Below are positions 1 through 10,463 of a DNA stretch of 64,000 nt, piece by piece (within the stretch, counting starts at the first letter, position 1; every line of letters begins with the position of its first letter). The DNA is from Yamagishiella unicocca (taxonomy: Eukaryota; Chlorophyta; Chlorophyceae; Chlamydomonadales; Volvocaceae). The stretch lies in contig BDSL01000017.1 in NCBI GenBank assembly GCA_003116995.1, positions 1,178,001-1,242,000 of the forward strand. The letters run 5' to 3'. Position numbers and translations under genes: made by a program. Under the pieces are notes generated by a model. It had not been told where the DNA came from. It searched no databases and saw only the letters and a list, made by a program, of their open reading frames with translations.

Positions 1-70
1 GGTTAGGGAGAAGGCTACCTCAGCTTCGCTACGGATAACGACGGGAAAAACTTATGTCACAACGACTCAC

Positions 71-218
71 CAGCGTCTGCGCCACCCGCGGCTTCCATTT
101 TCATAAATTCTGTTGTGGCGTCGTTGCGTTCCGACGGCAGGTTTGCAAGGCAGGCGAGCATTGGATGCAGCCAACGTCCATTAGTTGTTACAAAGATAGG
201 AGCAGCCAGCTGCTTCGA
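71..218 (-). pseudogene. Exon-like coding fragment, function unknown
   Basis: The minus strand has an open stretch of about 49 codons with ordinary protein composition, including APIFVTTNGRWLHP and LPSERNDATTEFMK. It ends directly at a consensus splice donor, GTGAGT (complement of 65-70). I do not recognise the family. It lies downstream, in the minus direction, of two similar fragments at 319-483 and 522-749, so the three may be exons of one gene running out of the left edge. No start codon or full gene can be assembled. The exon reading is inference from composition and the donor. Confidence 0.35.
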
Positions 219-318
219 CCACCGTGGAGCGCTTATCTTTCCAGATACCAAGATGCATGTGGAGGCTGCCAAAGAACAGCAACACGCCCAGTTGCCTACG
301 TTATGGTTTACATTCCAT

Positions 319-483
319 CTATATTGAGGGCCTGTCCCTGTGACGCTGTGAGAGGGTATGCAATCCCTGTGTTTCAACGAGGTTCTGGAGCCATGTTGAG
401 CCGGCCAAAACCCCTGCGACATACTCATGGTCAAAGTACCCACTTAAACCGTATGGCCATACACACACTTTCGATTTTTTTCT
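319..483 (-). pseudogene. Exon-like coding fragment, function unknown
   Basis: An open minus-strand stretch of about 54 codons contains YFDHEYVAGVLAGSTW and LQNLVETQGLHTLSQ, which look like normal folded-protein sequence and not GC-driven noise. It stops at a TAG (319-321), which would fall inside an intron if the fragment is spliced. It sits between the fragments at 71-218 and 522-749 on the same strand. The family is not recognised. Confidence 0.35.
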
Positions 484-521
484 TCAGATTAGTACTATGA
501 AGGCACAGGTCGTAAGGGCTC

Positions 522-749
522 TCAAACCCTGACGTGTTGCGACGGGTAGTTTTCGGCCTCTGGTTCAGCTTGTTCATTGGCTGTGCGGATGATGACGTTC
601 ATGTGCCTGGGAGCTGCGCCTTGGCAAAGTCCGGCCAATAAGGATACCATCTTCACGACATGCAGGCTATCTTGCTTGGGGAGAGGCGTTGCGGCAAAAT
701 AGGCGACATGTAAATGCGTCTCTAATAACTGGGCTTTGGGTTTGAACAC
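522..749 (-). pseudogene. Exon-like coding fragment, function unknown
   Basis: A 75-residue open frame on the minus strand includes LLETHLHVAYFAATPLP, VVKMVSLLAGLCQG and MNVIIRTANEQAEPE. Amphipathic and hydrophobic stretches alternate as in real proteins. It would be the most upstream of three minus-strand fragments in this flank. There is no recognisable signature and the start is not defined. It could be one exon of the same gene as 71-483. Confidence 0.4.
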
Positions 750-1915
750 TCAGCGCATGGGCCTTGGAGCGGGGCTGTCGCCGCCTTGCCTTGGAACACA
801 AGAAACCGCAGGTGGGGACTGCGGGACAGCGAAGAAACCTGGGAGTTGGGGGCGCTGCGAGGGGCGAGGACGAACCGAGCGAGGGCATTGGACGGCAGGT
901 CGAAACCCCCGTGCGGCATGGCATCCTGAAAACATAAGCTGGGTGGGGCGCGCAATTGCCCTGGCCGCGTCTTCGGTACCAGGCTGGTCGACGTTTCAGC
1001 TTCGGCCGCGAGGGACAAATGAAGCAGGTGGGACGGGAGGCATGTCTAAATTCCATGCACAGGCGCCGTGGGATGCTCCGTACATTCGCTTTAGAGGTAC
1101 AGCGATGCATGTCCGCTTAGAGGTACAACGATTTCATGCCGCCTTTGCGCGCATCACACTTTCTACCTGGTACTACAAGCCTTCAGTGCGGTACGGCAGC
1201 ATTGCCCCCTGAAGTGCCACCAGCAGCCGGCTGAGAAGGCGGCCTACCTGTCCTGGCCGTGCCTTCGCCAGCAGGCTGGTCGCCGTGTCACCTTGGCCGC
1301 CTCGCCAGGCTGGCAGCCGCCATGGTGGACCGCGCAACAGTGAGTGGGGTGGGGATGGAAGGTCGCAACCGCAGTGCAGGACACTGGACCTTCCACGCGC
1401 TCTGTGGCTTTGGACATTGCTTGCATAAGCTGGAGGAGGCGAAGCAAGCAGATGCGTAGTGGTGCGACGGAGCGTGGCACCTAGCAGCCGTGACGGGTAT
1501 CGTGCAGCAGCGGTGCACCGCACGGGTTAGTCGCTCCGTTTGGGTAACTGCGCTGAGCTGTGGTCCTGGTGGGAAGAAACGGAGGGCCACCGCACGTTGC
1601 TTTGGGAGGCACTGTGCGCGAGCACGTCCCTGTATAGTGCTGCCATGGGCCTTGCACATTCCCTGTGCAAGCAGGCTGAAGGGACGCTGGGGACGGTGGG
1701 AGCAGCGACTGGATTGTGAACTCAAGAGCTATGAGGTGCGTGAGGCGGAGGATGGGCATGACACGCTAGCGACATGGCGTGCCGTACGTACCGTACCAAC
1801 CCGTTTCGACAGCTTTGGGGGGCGCAATTGAGTGTGGGCTTATCTGGTCCGAGGCAGCACGTGGGACACCCTGCAGCTGTCGCGTGAGTCGGTCCTTACG
1901 TAGAGCCACCGTGCA
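750..1915. other. Left flank, no recognised gene; diverged internal direct repeat
   Basis: No frame here is convincing. Bases about 948-1010 and 1240-1300 are diverged copies of one sequence (both contain CAGGCTGGTCG followed by a TTGGCCGC-like run). On the minus strand they give related peptides, TSLVPKTRPGQL and TSLLAKARPGQV. This suggests an old partial duplication of a coding stretch. The rest is GC-rich sequence with chance open frames on both strands. Confidence 0.3.
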
Positions 1916-1920
1916 GCTGG

Positions 1921-2035
1921 CAGATTTAAGGGCAGCATCGTGGTTGATACAAGTGGGTTATGACCAGGATCATGAGGTGCAAGGTTTGGACTGGGCAAGC
2001 GCCTCTTGGAAATAAGGTGGGATGGGACTCGAACT
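1921..2035 (+). repeat. Diverged inverted copy of an array segment
   Basis: This stretch matches, in opposite orientation and with many substitutions, the segment at about 6850-6960 of u1 (and its copies). Shared blocks include GATACAAGTGG and GGACTGGGCAAGCGCC. In both copies the same frame ends with a similar peptide, GLDWASASWK here and GLDWASARWK in the array (read on the minus strand there), followed by a stop. The repeat is therefore older than the array expansion and may carry the end of a real coding sequence. Identity was judged by eye only. Confidence 0.5.
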
Positions 2036-2062
2036 TCGCGACAGGATGACGTACGGTGTTTA

Positions 2063-2389
2063 TCAACGCCATTTCCTCTTAAGCATTGCTTGATCGATGA
2101 AGACGGCGGGCAGTCCAGGTAGGGGCAAACGGGCGATCCGGGGACGAAGGAGCAGTCCTCGGTCGGGAATGGTTTGGACTTCCCCCACACTGAGGTTGTT
2201 CCCTGAGGTGTCCACACACACCTTCAATACAAACCACAAACACTGAGCGAGGCGCAGGCCATAGGTGGACACTGCATCTCCGGCTACGAACAGCTTATGT
2301 ACATCTATGTCACCGTATGCTTGGAAATAAGATGCTTCAGGGTAAACAGGTGATGCTCCATGGCGAGCCGATGCCGGCAGCCTGCCTGG
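2063..2389 (-). pseudogene. Exon of an unidentified protein, left copy
   Basis: The frame stays open for 108 codons from a splice-acceptor-like CTGCTAG (complement of 2390-2396) to a TGA at 2063. It includes SPVYPEASYFQAYGDID, VAGDAVSTYGLRLAQ and CLWFVLKVCVDTSGNN. A paralogous copy lies at 63096-63370. Over the shared part the two differ by several synonymous changes, conservative replacements and one in-frame 3-base indel (HKL against QL), a pattern expected for a coding exon. The ends differ: this copy runs on to a stop, the right copy to a GTGAGT donor. The family is not recognised. Confidence 0.5.
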
Positions 2390-2425
2390 CTAGCAGCTCG
2401 AATCCCGCTGGCCTTACAAACACTG

Positions 2426-2557
2426 TTAGTCATAGTGCCGCGCGACCACCACGATAACGTACATTTTGCGGAGAGGGTCCCCCACCGCGATGCCAGGTCC
2501 TCTGCTACAGCGAATCGACGCGATCACCGGCGCTCCCGGCTGTAGCTCGTGGAGGCC
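2426..2557 (-). pseudogene. C-terminal coding fragment with PGAPVIASIRCSRGP motif
   Basis: The minus-strand frame reads HELQPGAPVIASIRCSRG, continues with DPLRKMYVIVVVARHYD and stops at TAA (2426-2428). A near-copy lies at 63407-63529. A related piece with LQELLPGEPVV occurs inside u1-u6 (for example 16529-16606 in u2), which shows that this is a family of fragments. It is cut at its 5-prime side by the u1 boundary at 2559. Function unknown. TGTAA, the usual chlorophyte poly(A) signal, follows the stop within about 12 bases. Confidence 0.45.
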
Positions 2558-2585
2558 GGCACCCGCCCAGCCGCCCACCCTCGAT

Positions 2586-2717
2586 CTATGTACAAAAGGC
2601 TCCGGCAGCGTCGACGTCCGTAAAATGCATGGCCCATAACCGACATAACATGCAACGACGGATGACCTTGCGGATCAAACTATGGGTGGTGCGGCCTGGA
2701 CCCACCATCACCCCTAC
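2586..2717 (-). pseudogene. Integrase-like fragment of a retroelement, u1 copy
   Basis: The minus-strand frame carries VGPGRTTHSLIRKVIRRC followed by MLCRLWAM, then a stop. The pattern GR..(I/V)RKV(I/L)..C..CR is the segment between the zinc-binding part and the catalytic core of BEL/Pao-like integrases as I know them. That is family knowledge by eye, not a search. The DDE catalytic core is absent, so the piece is a relic. Confidence 0.45.
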
Positions 2718-3531
2718 CCGGTGGTTGTCGCGTCGGCTTCGACGCTGGTGGCGGGTCCCGTGGAGACAGCTGTGGTTGCGGAAGTGGCCTACGTGTAGGT
2801 GCAGGGAGGCAGGGGGGACGGCGGCGGACCCTCGGAGGCGACAACACCGCGGCCGCGACTGCTGCGGCGCCGTCAACTTGGCTTTATCTCCTGGTCCGGG
2901 CGCCGGCGAAAGACGCGGACGCCACGCCACGCCTGCCGCAAACGCCGACGGAAGCCACCCGCCAGCCGCCTGCGCTCCTGCAGGGAGGGAGGCCGCTGGC
3001 GGCAGCGAGCCGCTGCTTCCGATCGCCTGTGTCCGGCGCGCGATGGGAGGTGCGGGTGAGGTGGGGCGAGTGGAGGACAGGTGAGGTGGGGCGAGCGGAG
3101 GACAGGGTGCGGTTGGGGCGCTGTCCTTTGTAGCGTTGTTCTGTGGGTAGCTGCGCGGCGCTGCCAACACACCACACCTGGCGGGCCCCATCCGGCCGCG
3201 CTGCGCACACCACGCGCTGAGCCCCACATCAAGCGCTGCCGCACCGCCATCGCCGCGTTGTGGGTGCTCCTCGAGCAGCCAGTAGGCAAGCTGCACTCGA
3301 ATGCGTCTTTCCCCAATGTCCCACGGCGCGCACCGCCATCACAGCGCCAGCGGCCCTAGCCCCTGCTGCCCGCTCCGTCCTCACCCTTCCCGCCCTGCCC
3401 TCACCGCCCTTCCAGCTCACCGATCCTCGGAGGCCGCTCCTGCTCGCCGCCCACACCCAGCACCAGCACCAGCGCACGCCCTCGCCCCTCCTCGCCGCGG
3501 GGCTGTCCTCCTGCCAGCACCTCTCGCTGCC

Positions 3532-3793
3532 ATGTTTGCGCTGACGTCATCACCACCGTCTGCGCCCGCCTCGCCGCTGCGCTCCTCCCCCTCCAGCTCC
3601 TCACGCTCACCTTCCCTGGCAGGCCCAGCGAGCGCGGCGTCGGCCTCCTCAGCACTGCCGCATTGGTGGTGCTGCCGCTGCAGCTCACCCCGCGCAGCAA
3701 GGGTCCCGCTCCCGAGCGATCCGTCCCCGCCTTCTACCCCTTCTGGCTCCCGCACATCCTGTTCAGCCAGTGCTGCCGCCGCCACCGCTGCAA
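3532..3793. other. Segment private to u1
   Basis: About 262 bp between CTCTCGCTGCC and AGCGACTTCGCC have no counterpart in u2-u7, where these flanks join directly and form a 22-base palindrome (13052-13073). The segment is GC-rich and open in several frames. One plus-strand frame is hydrophobic (LAAALLPLQLLTLTF, LLSTAALVVLPLQL), but no family is recognised and no start is evident. Confidence 0.6.
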
Positions 3794-3881
3794 GCGACTT
3801 CGCCGGCAGAGGCCTGGTCCTGGAGCCGGGTCCTGATGCAGGCTTGGGTGCCGGCTCCAGGGAGGGCGATCCCGGCCCGGG

Positions 3882-4867
3882 CAGGCCCGTGTACAAGTGG
3901 CCGGCACCGCCTCACGCAGCGCCCCCTGGCCCTGCTCCTTGTCGTACCTGCAGCGGCGGCAGGAGTGGGCACCGGCGCAAAGAAGGGCAGCTCAAGTAGG
4001 GCGGCCGGCAGCAGAACTCGAAGGCTTCGCAGGAGAAGGCAGTCACGAAGGGTGGTCTGGACGGCTGGGAGGAGCCTTCGCCAGGTGGAGCACGGGTCTC
4101 ACAACTGGCACATGCAAGCAAGCGCCCCCGGCCCCCACCCCACCCGCTGCAGCCTCACTCACGTGTGGCCAGCCCGGCCGCCGCCTCTGTCATGGCGTCC
4201 GCGATGTACCTGGTCAGCGGCTCCGTGGTGTGGCCGATGCCCAGGGAGGTGGTATGGCGGGTGGGCGTGGGGTCGCGGGAGCGACTGCCATCACTACCAG
4301 ACTCCTCAACGTGGGAACAACGCAATGCGCCTCGTCCAGCCCCACCAGGTCCGAGCCGGTGCGGCCGCGGCGCTGCGGCTGCTCCTGCGCTGCCCGGCTG
4401 CCTGAGTGCAGGGGTAGGGGACGAGTGGGATCCGGGGAGCAAAGGGTGCAGGGCACGGAGACGCGCAGCGCGCTTGCACCGTGCAGCGATGCAGCGTGTT
4501 CGGCTGGCGGAATGGGGGGCGTTGCGGTCGTGCGATGTGCGTGTATTGGCTGCACCGCGCCCCGTGGAGTCCCCGGAGGGCCCCGGACCCTTCGGTCCAG
4601 CCGCAACAATACCCGGCCAGTTTACTTCGCAATCGAATGCGAATGCGGGGCCAGCACCCGCTCCCTGGAGGTAACCCTACCTCCCCCCCTCTTGCCAGCT
4701 CATACCCCGCCGCCGTCCTGCCGGGGTCGGACCAGCCCCACCCAGCGCTCCCGCCCCGCGACCCCGCCAAGCGCCGTGCACACCACATAGCCTGCCCTGT
4801 GGGTTCATTCATACAGGTTCATTCGCACCTCGGGAAACAGGCAGCTGGCGTGCAGCTTGCTGAAGTC
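3882..4867 (-). pseudogene. dapL: LL-diaminopimelate aminotransferase gene fragment, u1
   Basis: Three exon pieces lie in order on the minus strand. Piece 1 (4829-4867) gives DFSKLHASCLFPE, like the N-terminal [NF]SKLQAGYLFPE of plant DapL/AGD2. Piece 2 (4163-4247) gives SLGIGHTTEPLTRYIADAM then EAAAGLAT and ends at a GTGAGT donor; it matches the conserved SLGIGDTTEP substrate-region block. Piece 3 (3882-3947) follows an acceptor CTGCAG and gives YDKEQGQGALREAV then, one base out of frame, LYTGL. The enzyme makes LL-DAP for lysine synthesis in plastids. It is broken: Asp to His in TTEP block, the GYSG residues missing, a frameshift near 3896, and no C-terminal half with the PLP lysine. Family assignment is from memory of the motif. 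Confidence 0.75.
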
Positions 4868-5265
4868 CTAGCTTCGGTTTACGTGCAAGGCGCCTGGGGA
4901 AAGGGAGAGACAGCACGTCGTTTGCAGCGCGGAGTCAGTGGGCGGTGGCCACCGTCAACGAGGTTTCCAAGCTTGAAACACACGCCCGGAGCACAACGTG
5001 CAATCCCGTGTGGAATCATTATGACATCAAGCGTAGCAAGTGCTCTTCTCGGCAGCGGCCCGCGCCTAGGCACCCCGTTCCCTTAGCCGGTCTTCCCATG
5101 CTAAGCGTGTCCCTGCTTCCTCACATCAGCCCCCACCCTTCCCTCTGTGCGTGCCGGACCACGGATTGCCTCCCGACATCCCCCCTCGTCCTGTTGTATT
5201 CCGCTCGTGCAAGCACCGTTTGACCGAACGCAGACGTCAGCAACCACGAGTGGGGCCTTGATTAC

Positions 5266-5421
5266 CTTTGGGACCAGCAGAACCTCATCGCTGGCGTTGG
5301 TTGGCATCAGCATCGCGCTGAGAGCCAAGTTCTTGCGCAGCAACTCAATTTGCTGGTATTCGGTTGCCTTTCCCGCCATCCTACCGTCCATCGGCAGCAG
5401 ACCGGCAACCTGTTGCTGTAG
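5266..5421 (-). pseudogene. Exon-like fragment LLRKNLALSAML, u1 (frame intact)
   Basis: The minus frame reads LQQQVAGLLPMDGRMAGK, then ATEYQQIELLRKNLAL and SAMLMPTNASDEVLLVPK, ending at AAG followed by GTAATC, a plausible donor. The start is heptad-like, so a coiled coil or helix is likely. u7 (59645-59791) has a 9-base in-frame deletion in the middle; u2-u6 have a net 8-base loss that breaks the frame. The family is not recognised. Confidence 0.4.
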
Positions 5422-6097
5422 CCTCCAGCATACTATTTAGTGGTACTGTCCATCCCAATAATGCTCCAAGATGCAGGCAGCGACATATAACAGCTGAATA
5501 TGCAATGAGCTTGTGTTCCTGCGCTGCCTTCGGCTTCTTCCACAAACCGAGTTAGGGCATGCGGGCGTCACATTTTATGATTCATTTGGTTGTGATACTC
5601 GAGCTTCAGCCTTAACTAGGGCTATCTCATATCTGCAGTACGGTTAACCTTCCGGCGCCATGCGGCTCCTCTTCGCAGAACTTTATCAATATTAAGCTCT
5701 ATGATAACTCGATTATACCATTTATTCCTCCAATCCCTGACTCGCATAACGCATCCTGCTGCTGGCGTTGTCTACGAAGTCCATGGCCCACGGCCCTATC
5801 GAACAGACTAACATGCCATCATGATGAGCTTTCGTGGTTGAGATCAATTCTAGACAGTTGGAGCAGGCCGAACAGCTTTTGGGGGCTACAGGCAACACTT
5901 GCGGGACAGCAGGCGGTGCGCGAATGGCTCCTGGACAGCGGCTGGTTGCTCCTTTGCTGTCAGTGCAACTCGTTGCTTCTCCTCTGCGAATGCGGATATT
6001 CATGCAGTTGACTCTGCTGCCAGAGCATCCTGTGTGCCAGTCGCTTGCTTCTACGGCTGCTCCCGCACTCCTCGTTCCGCCCCACCCCGCTGTCTAC

Positions 6098-6185
6098 CTG
6101 CTTCAGCGCCTCCGATAGTTCATCCTTCTTGCAGTAGTCGGCGCTGGCGACTGCCGCCGTCCTGAGACGCTTGGGCGCGCTCTGT
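6098..6185 (-). pseudogene. Exon-like fragment ADYCKKDELSEALKQ, u1
   Basis: Minus frame PKRLRTAAVASADYCKKDE then LSEALKQ, followed by the donor-like GTAGAC. Equivalent pieces occur in every unit (see 14669-14755 and 60470-60556) with mostly conservative differences. The family is not recognised. Confidence 0.35.
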
Positions 6186-6972
6186 GGGCCTCATGCGGCC
6201 AGTCGTGGGGTGGCACCTGACAATGGCGGAACACGCAGCGGCCAGCGGCGGTGACGGGCGCTCACCGTAGGGAAGGGCGGGGGAATCGTATGCGTACCAT
6301 GTTCGTGTTCGCTGTTTAGTAGGGTGTGTTGGGCATTGCGGGCCGCGCTACTACTGGTGGAGCAGTGGCGCTGGAGGGGAACGCAGCCAGGGGAGGAAAG
6401 GGGGGAATAACGGGTTTAGGTGGGGGGTGGACAAACCGAGCGGGGGGGCCGGATCAGAAGGTGAAACCGCCGTGCCCCGAACTTATTCGTTCCTACTCTG
6501 GCCACGCGTTTGCAGGTCTTGCATGCGCCTCGAGGACATGTGACTGCAGCGGAGGCGATTGATAATCCTTAGCGTGCATCCTGCCATCGGCCAGATTGCT
6601 CGTTGCTCGATCCGCGGGCAACTAGCAGCAAGGCGGAGTGCCGCCACTGTATCCGTTCAGTTCACCTAGGGTCAACACGCCCACCTCGCTTGCACGTGTT
6701 CCCGCAGTGGCACAGCCCCGCCGTACAGTTCGCACCAACCATTCCCAGCTAGCAGAAGTGGGAATGCCCGCTACCGGCGTCCTCACGGACCTCAGTCCCC
6801 GACCAATGTTGCCATCCGAATGGCGGTGGTAAACACCGTCACCTTGTTGAGGAGTCTGGGTCCCCTCGCACCTATTTCCACCTGGCGCTTGCCCAGTCCA
6901 ACCCTTGCAGCCCACGATCCTCGCCACACCACTTGTATCGGCCACGCTGCTGCCCATGGATCGGCAACCCGC

Positions 6973-7597
6973 CAGCCCGAGCTTGGTGGCAGCACTTGGC
7001 GGGGCTGCAGCCCGGCACTGAGGACTACAGCGCCTTCTGCTGGACCAGCCCTGACGAGTCCGTAGCGTCATTGTAGTGTATGATGCATGCAGTGGCACGG
7101 TAAGCCGCCTTCGAAATATTTGTATTGGCAACTAGTTTTAGTGCGTAATTTCGGCTGTTAACTGTTAGCAATTCATTAGGGCTGGCTGAATCCTGCTGAC
7201 CTCCTGGGCGGTTTCGGCTGTTAGCGGTTAGCGGTTTCCTAGGGTCGACTGGGCTCGGCGGCACAGCGCGGCAGTGAAGTCCTGCGGACTGGCATCTCGG
7301 CTCTTATTTGGCTCGGCCCTAGTTTCGCAGGTGGATGCCGTCAGTTGGGTGGGACACGAGCTCAAGGATCGATGCTGTCCCACGTGCCGGCTGCGGGCTC
7401 GTTGTCTGTCGTCCTGGCGACGATTTACTATTCGCGTAAACCTGCGATCCCAGTGGTTCCGTCCGTGTTCGTATGTCGAGATTCCATTACGTTGCAGTGA
7501 TGCATGTTTGTTAAACTGTGCGCTTGTTGGTCAGCGGCTGCACGCATAACCGACATTAGACCCAACTACACAACAGCAGTGTTTATTTTTAAGGGAC
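6973..7597. repeat. A-type cassette, u1
   Basis: Between shared flanks ending CGGCAACCCGC and resuming CTGTCTCCCC, u1 and u7 carry this segment of about 625 bp, while u2-u6 carry an unrelated 509-bp one. It contains short near-repeats of GGCTGTTAGCGGTTAGCGG type around 7150-7240. No gene is recognised. Confidence 0.75.
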
Positions 7598-7879
7598 CTG
7601 TCTCCCCTACCGAAACAGTCGCTGTTGCTGTGTAGTTTGGCATTCTGATGGCGGTACTGCGTGTAGGTCTGCTCCTGGGAGCGAGGCAACCTGAGTTAGT
7701 CTCGGGTGGGCCGGCTGGTCGCCTTGCTATTTTCGTTCGCCAGGTATGCTCCGGATGTAATCGCCCAATACATCAACTTTCCGTGCGGTTGCAAGGGTTC
7801 CTGAGGAGCGCCTTGTGCCCTGTTGGATCCTGACACATGTAACAATTAAAAATAAACGACGGAATGTGTCGTTTCTTCA

Positions 7880-8300
7880 GGTCCTCTGCTACAGCGAATC
7901 AATGCGACCACCGGCTCTCCCGGCAGCAGCTCCTGGAGGCCGTGAATGGCCGCCTTCGGCTTCTCGGTTACAAGTTACAATTTCCGCACAAGTGCGCGGA
8001 CGTCGGTAAAAGCCAGGGAGGCCACAGACGGTTATAAGTCTTCTTAAGGCACGTTGGCGGGCGGGTGCATCCTCGTCCCCCGGTGAACATTTGAGCGCTA
8101 GGCGCTTTATCGCCGCGTGCCTAATGTCCCAAACGCCAGAGAGGAAGTTGGCCACTGCCGGAGGAGGCGCTTATCCCATTGTCGTGGCCCTGGAATGTTG
8201 GTCGCGTCCTCGAACTTCGCTCGCAAGCTCCCATAGGCCACTCCTTAAAATCGGCAATCCGCAAAATCGGCAGATATGCTCAGCACGCCCGTAGGCCGGT
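7880..8300 (-). pseudogene. Retroelement C-terminal zinc-knuckle relic, u1
   Basis: Minus-strand pieces: GRAEHICRFC (near 8270), VANFLSGVWDIRHAAIKRL (about 8100-8155) and LQELLPGEPVVALIRCSRG (about 7880-7955). In u1 the VEDxMH part after CRFC has been lost, and frameshifts separate the pieces. See the u2 copy at 16529-16959 for the fuller form. Confidence 0.45.
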
Positions 8301-9877
8301 AAACCTCCATCTCCCAACAGCGCACACGAAACAGTACCAGCTCCTCATGCAGGCTCCGGGGCAGGACAGCTTGGGTATGCGGGCATGATCCACCAAAGTC
8401 GCTTGCCAACGACAAGGGGGCTTCCCATCCAGTTGAGGTAGCGACAGGCCTAAACACCGTTTGGGCCGGTTGGACAGGCCCGTGGGTCGCGACCCACCCA
8501 CCGTGCGCCAAACCGTGCACTAAATTGCTTTCAAACTGCTACCGGCCGTTCGCTTCATGGTAGCATCGTGCGTGACTAGGTCGTCGCCGTGCAGCCATCA
8601 GGCGGCCTCGCACCCAAACCATGCAGAAACTTGAGGACGAAGGGAACTGATTGAAGATTGGCTTTGCCGCTCTACCGGCAAGCCTCCACCCAGATAAAGC
8701 TGCTCAATCCTGATGATACCCATTAATAAGGTGCTGAGAGAGCACTCGAAACGTATCTGTCTGCTGCTATCTGTCGGGCAAATTCAAACAGTAACCTTAC
8801 CTCTGGCTGTCAGGAACGGTACACCTCAAAGGGCTCTAACCGACGAGTAAACAGGTGTGAACCAAACAGGTATTTGTACTTCAGTGTGCTTAATGTTTAG
8901 TTCATGTTCAGCACATGCAAGCGCAGGAGCGCAGCCGAACCTTTCCTTGCGCTTCCGGTACAGGATGCACTACCTGGCACTCGTGCCATCATGCACCTTG
9001 TGCTGGGGAAATGATAATTAGCTGCTATGCAGCAAACTGGCGTCACTACTTTAATTCGTGACAATTAGTCGCGCGGAAAGCCTCCGCCTGGCGATAGCTT
9101 CTCTCGTTGTTCGGTCACAAATTCATATAGTGCTCAGAAGCTTTGCATACAACCCTGGTGCGCTCATCACGACCAGGTCCAGGCGAGTGACCTTCCAGTG
9201 CGGTGCAAGCAGTAGTGACAGTTATCGTACTGCGGGCGGACTGCCCAGCTCCAGCTCCCTTGTAGCTGTTGCATTCTGCCGCGTCCATACTGGATTGTGA
9301 ACCACATGTTTCCTGTGCATTAACAGTAATGATAGCCAGCAACCAATTTGAGGTCGACCCTTACGAAGGCGAAACGGTGCATGTCCGCCTTTAGCCATCC
9401 ATCTGGCCTATTACACATCCAATGATGCCAGGATTTCCTTTCAACTGAGTCATCCACGTTACCTTGCTTCAGAGCAGTGAATGTAAGCTCTGTTCTGGCT
9501 ACACTCGTTCGAAGGACAGCCACCGGTACCTCAGGATTGGGGTATGCATTTCAGCACAATGTTGCAAGAACATCTTTATGGCTGCTCCTAAAGCACATGT
9601 ACTTGCAGCTGCAATCCTGATAGTTCCAGCTGTATCCGACGTGCCCTGATGGCGAACGTCCATGGACGGCATGTTCTGCACTCGTTTGCCGCAATCAACA
9701 GCGCAACCATCCCAGGATTCGATACCTGGGTAAGAGTGGCATTGCAGAACTATTGGGGGCCTTCTTTGAGGTTTCTCATTATGCCATCCAGCCATGCTTC
9801 GTGCCTTGGGAAATGTTCTGACTGTACAGCTCCCGTTCTCTGGACCCGCAGGTTAATCCCGTTACAGAATACCCAGG

Positions 9878-10162
9878 GTGCCGCTGAGGAAACGGGCCGG
9901 CGCCATTCCCAAAGTCACAACCGACGACCATTACAACAACTGGCTTCATGCACTTTGCGTACTACGGGTGCCAAGTCGTGTTTTCGCCCCTTGCCCCCGC
10001 TGCCATCTGCCTTCCGTAGGACAACATACGTGGATTACCGTGCGGCGGCGGCGCAGCGGCACCGCGGCTGAGGCGCTGCTTGGACGGCTGTTCGACAACG
10101 GACGTCACTGCAGCCGCTGTTCAATCTCCGCACGCGCTCTTACGAAAGGGAGTGGCCGTTAG
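9878..10162 (+). pseudogene. Plus-strand frame with paired CxxC motifs, u1
   Basis: A 94-residue frame contains FAPCPRCHLPSVGQHTWI, then AAEALLGRLFDNGRHCSRC. Two C-x2-C pairs about 45 residues apart could bind zinc. In u2-u6 the 223-bp duplication, not a multiple of three, inserts between LFDNG and the second pair, leaving only a shorter frame with both pairs in the last step (for example 18843-19037). No family is recognised and no intron signals were resolved, so a chance frame is possible. Confidence 0.25.
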
Positions 10163-10463
10163 CTCTGGTCAGATTAGCTTCACTCACATGCCCTGGCTTT
10201 CAGGCTGTCTCTGCACCATGCAAGCGTTTCACTGTATGATCCTTTGCTCCTGCAGGTCGCTGTGTTGCCAGCCTACCATGGTCCCAGTCACGGCGCAGCA
10301 GAGCGCGAGGTCCGACTGTCGAGTTGCAGTCTCTTCTAGCCCGGCCACGTGGGGCGGCCCTGCGTGACATTACCGGGGCCTCATCACTGAACGCAGCGGG
10401 CTCACGCATTACGCTTGTGGTGTGGGGAGGACCGAGTGACCCGCCGACACAGCAGGAAGATAT

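Noticed and set aside
2010..2050. tRNA-like GGGACTCGAACTTCG (minus-strand B-box look)
   Set aside because: The flanks do not pair as a T-stem or acceptor stem, and the region aligns with an array segment that lacks the motif.
9714..9736. GGATTCGATACC resembling a tRNA T-loop
   Set aside because: The loop would be 8 bases and no D-arm, anticodon arm or acceptor stem is found; it is a short imperfect palindrome.
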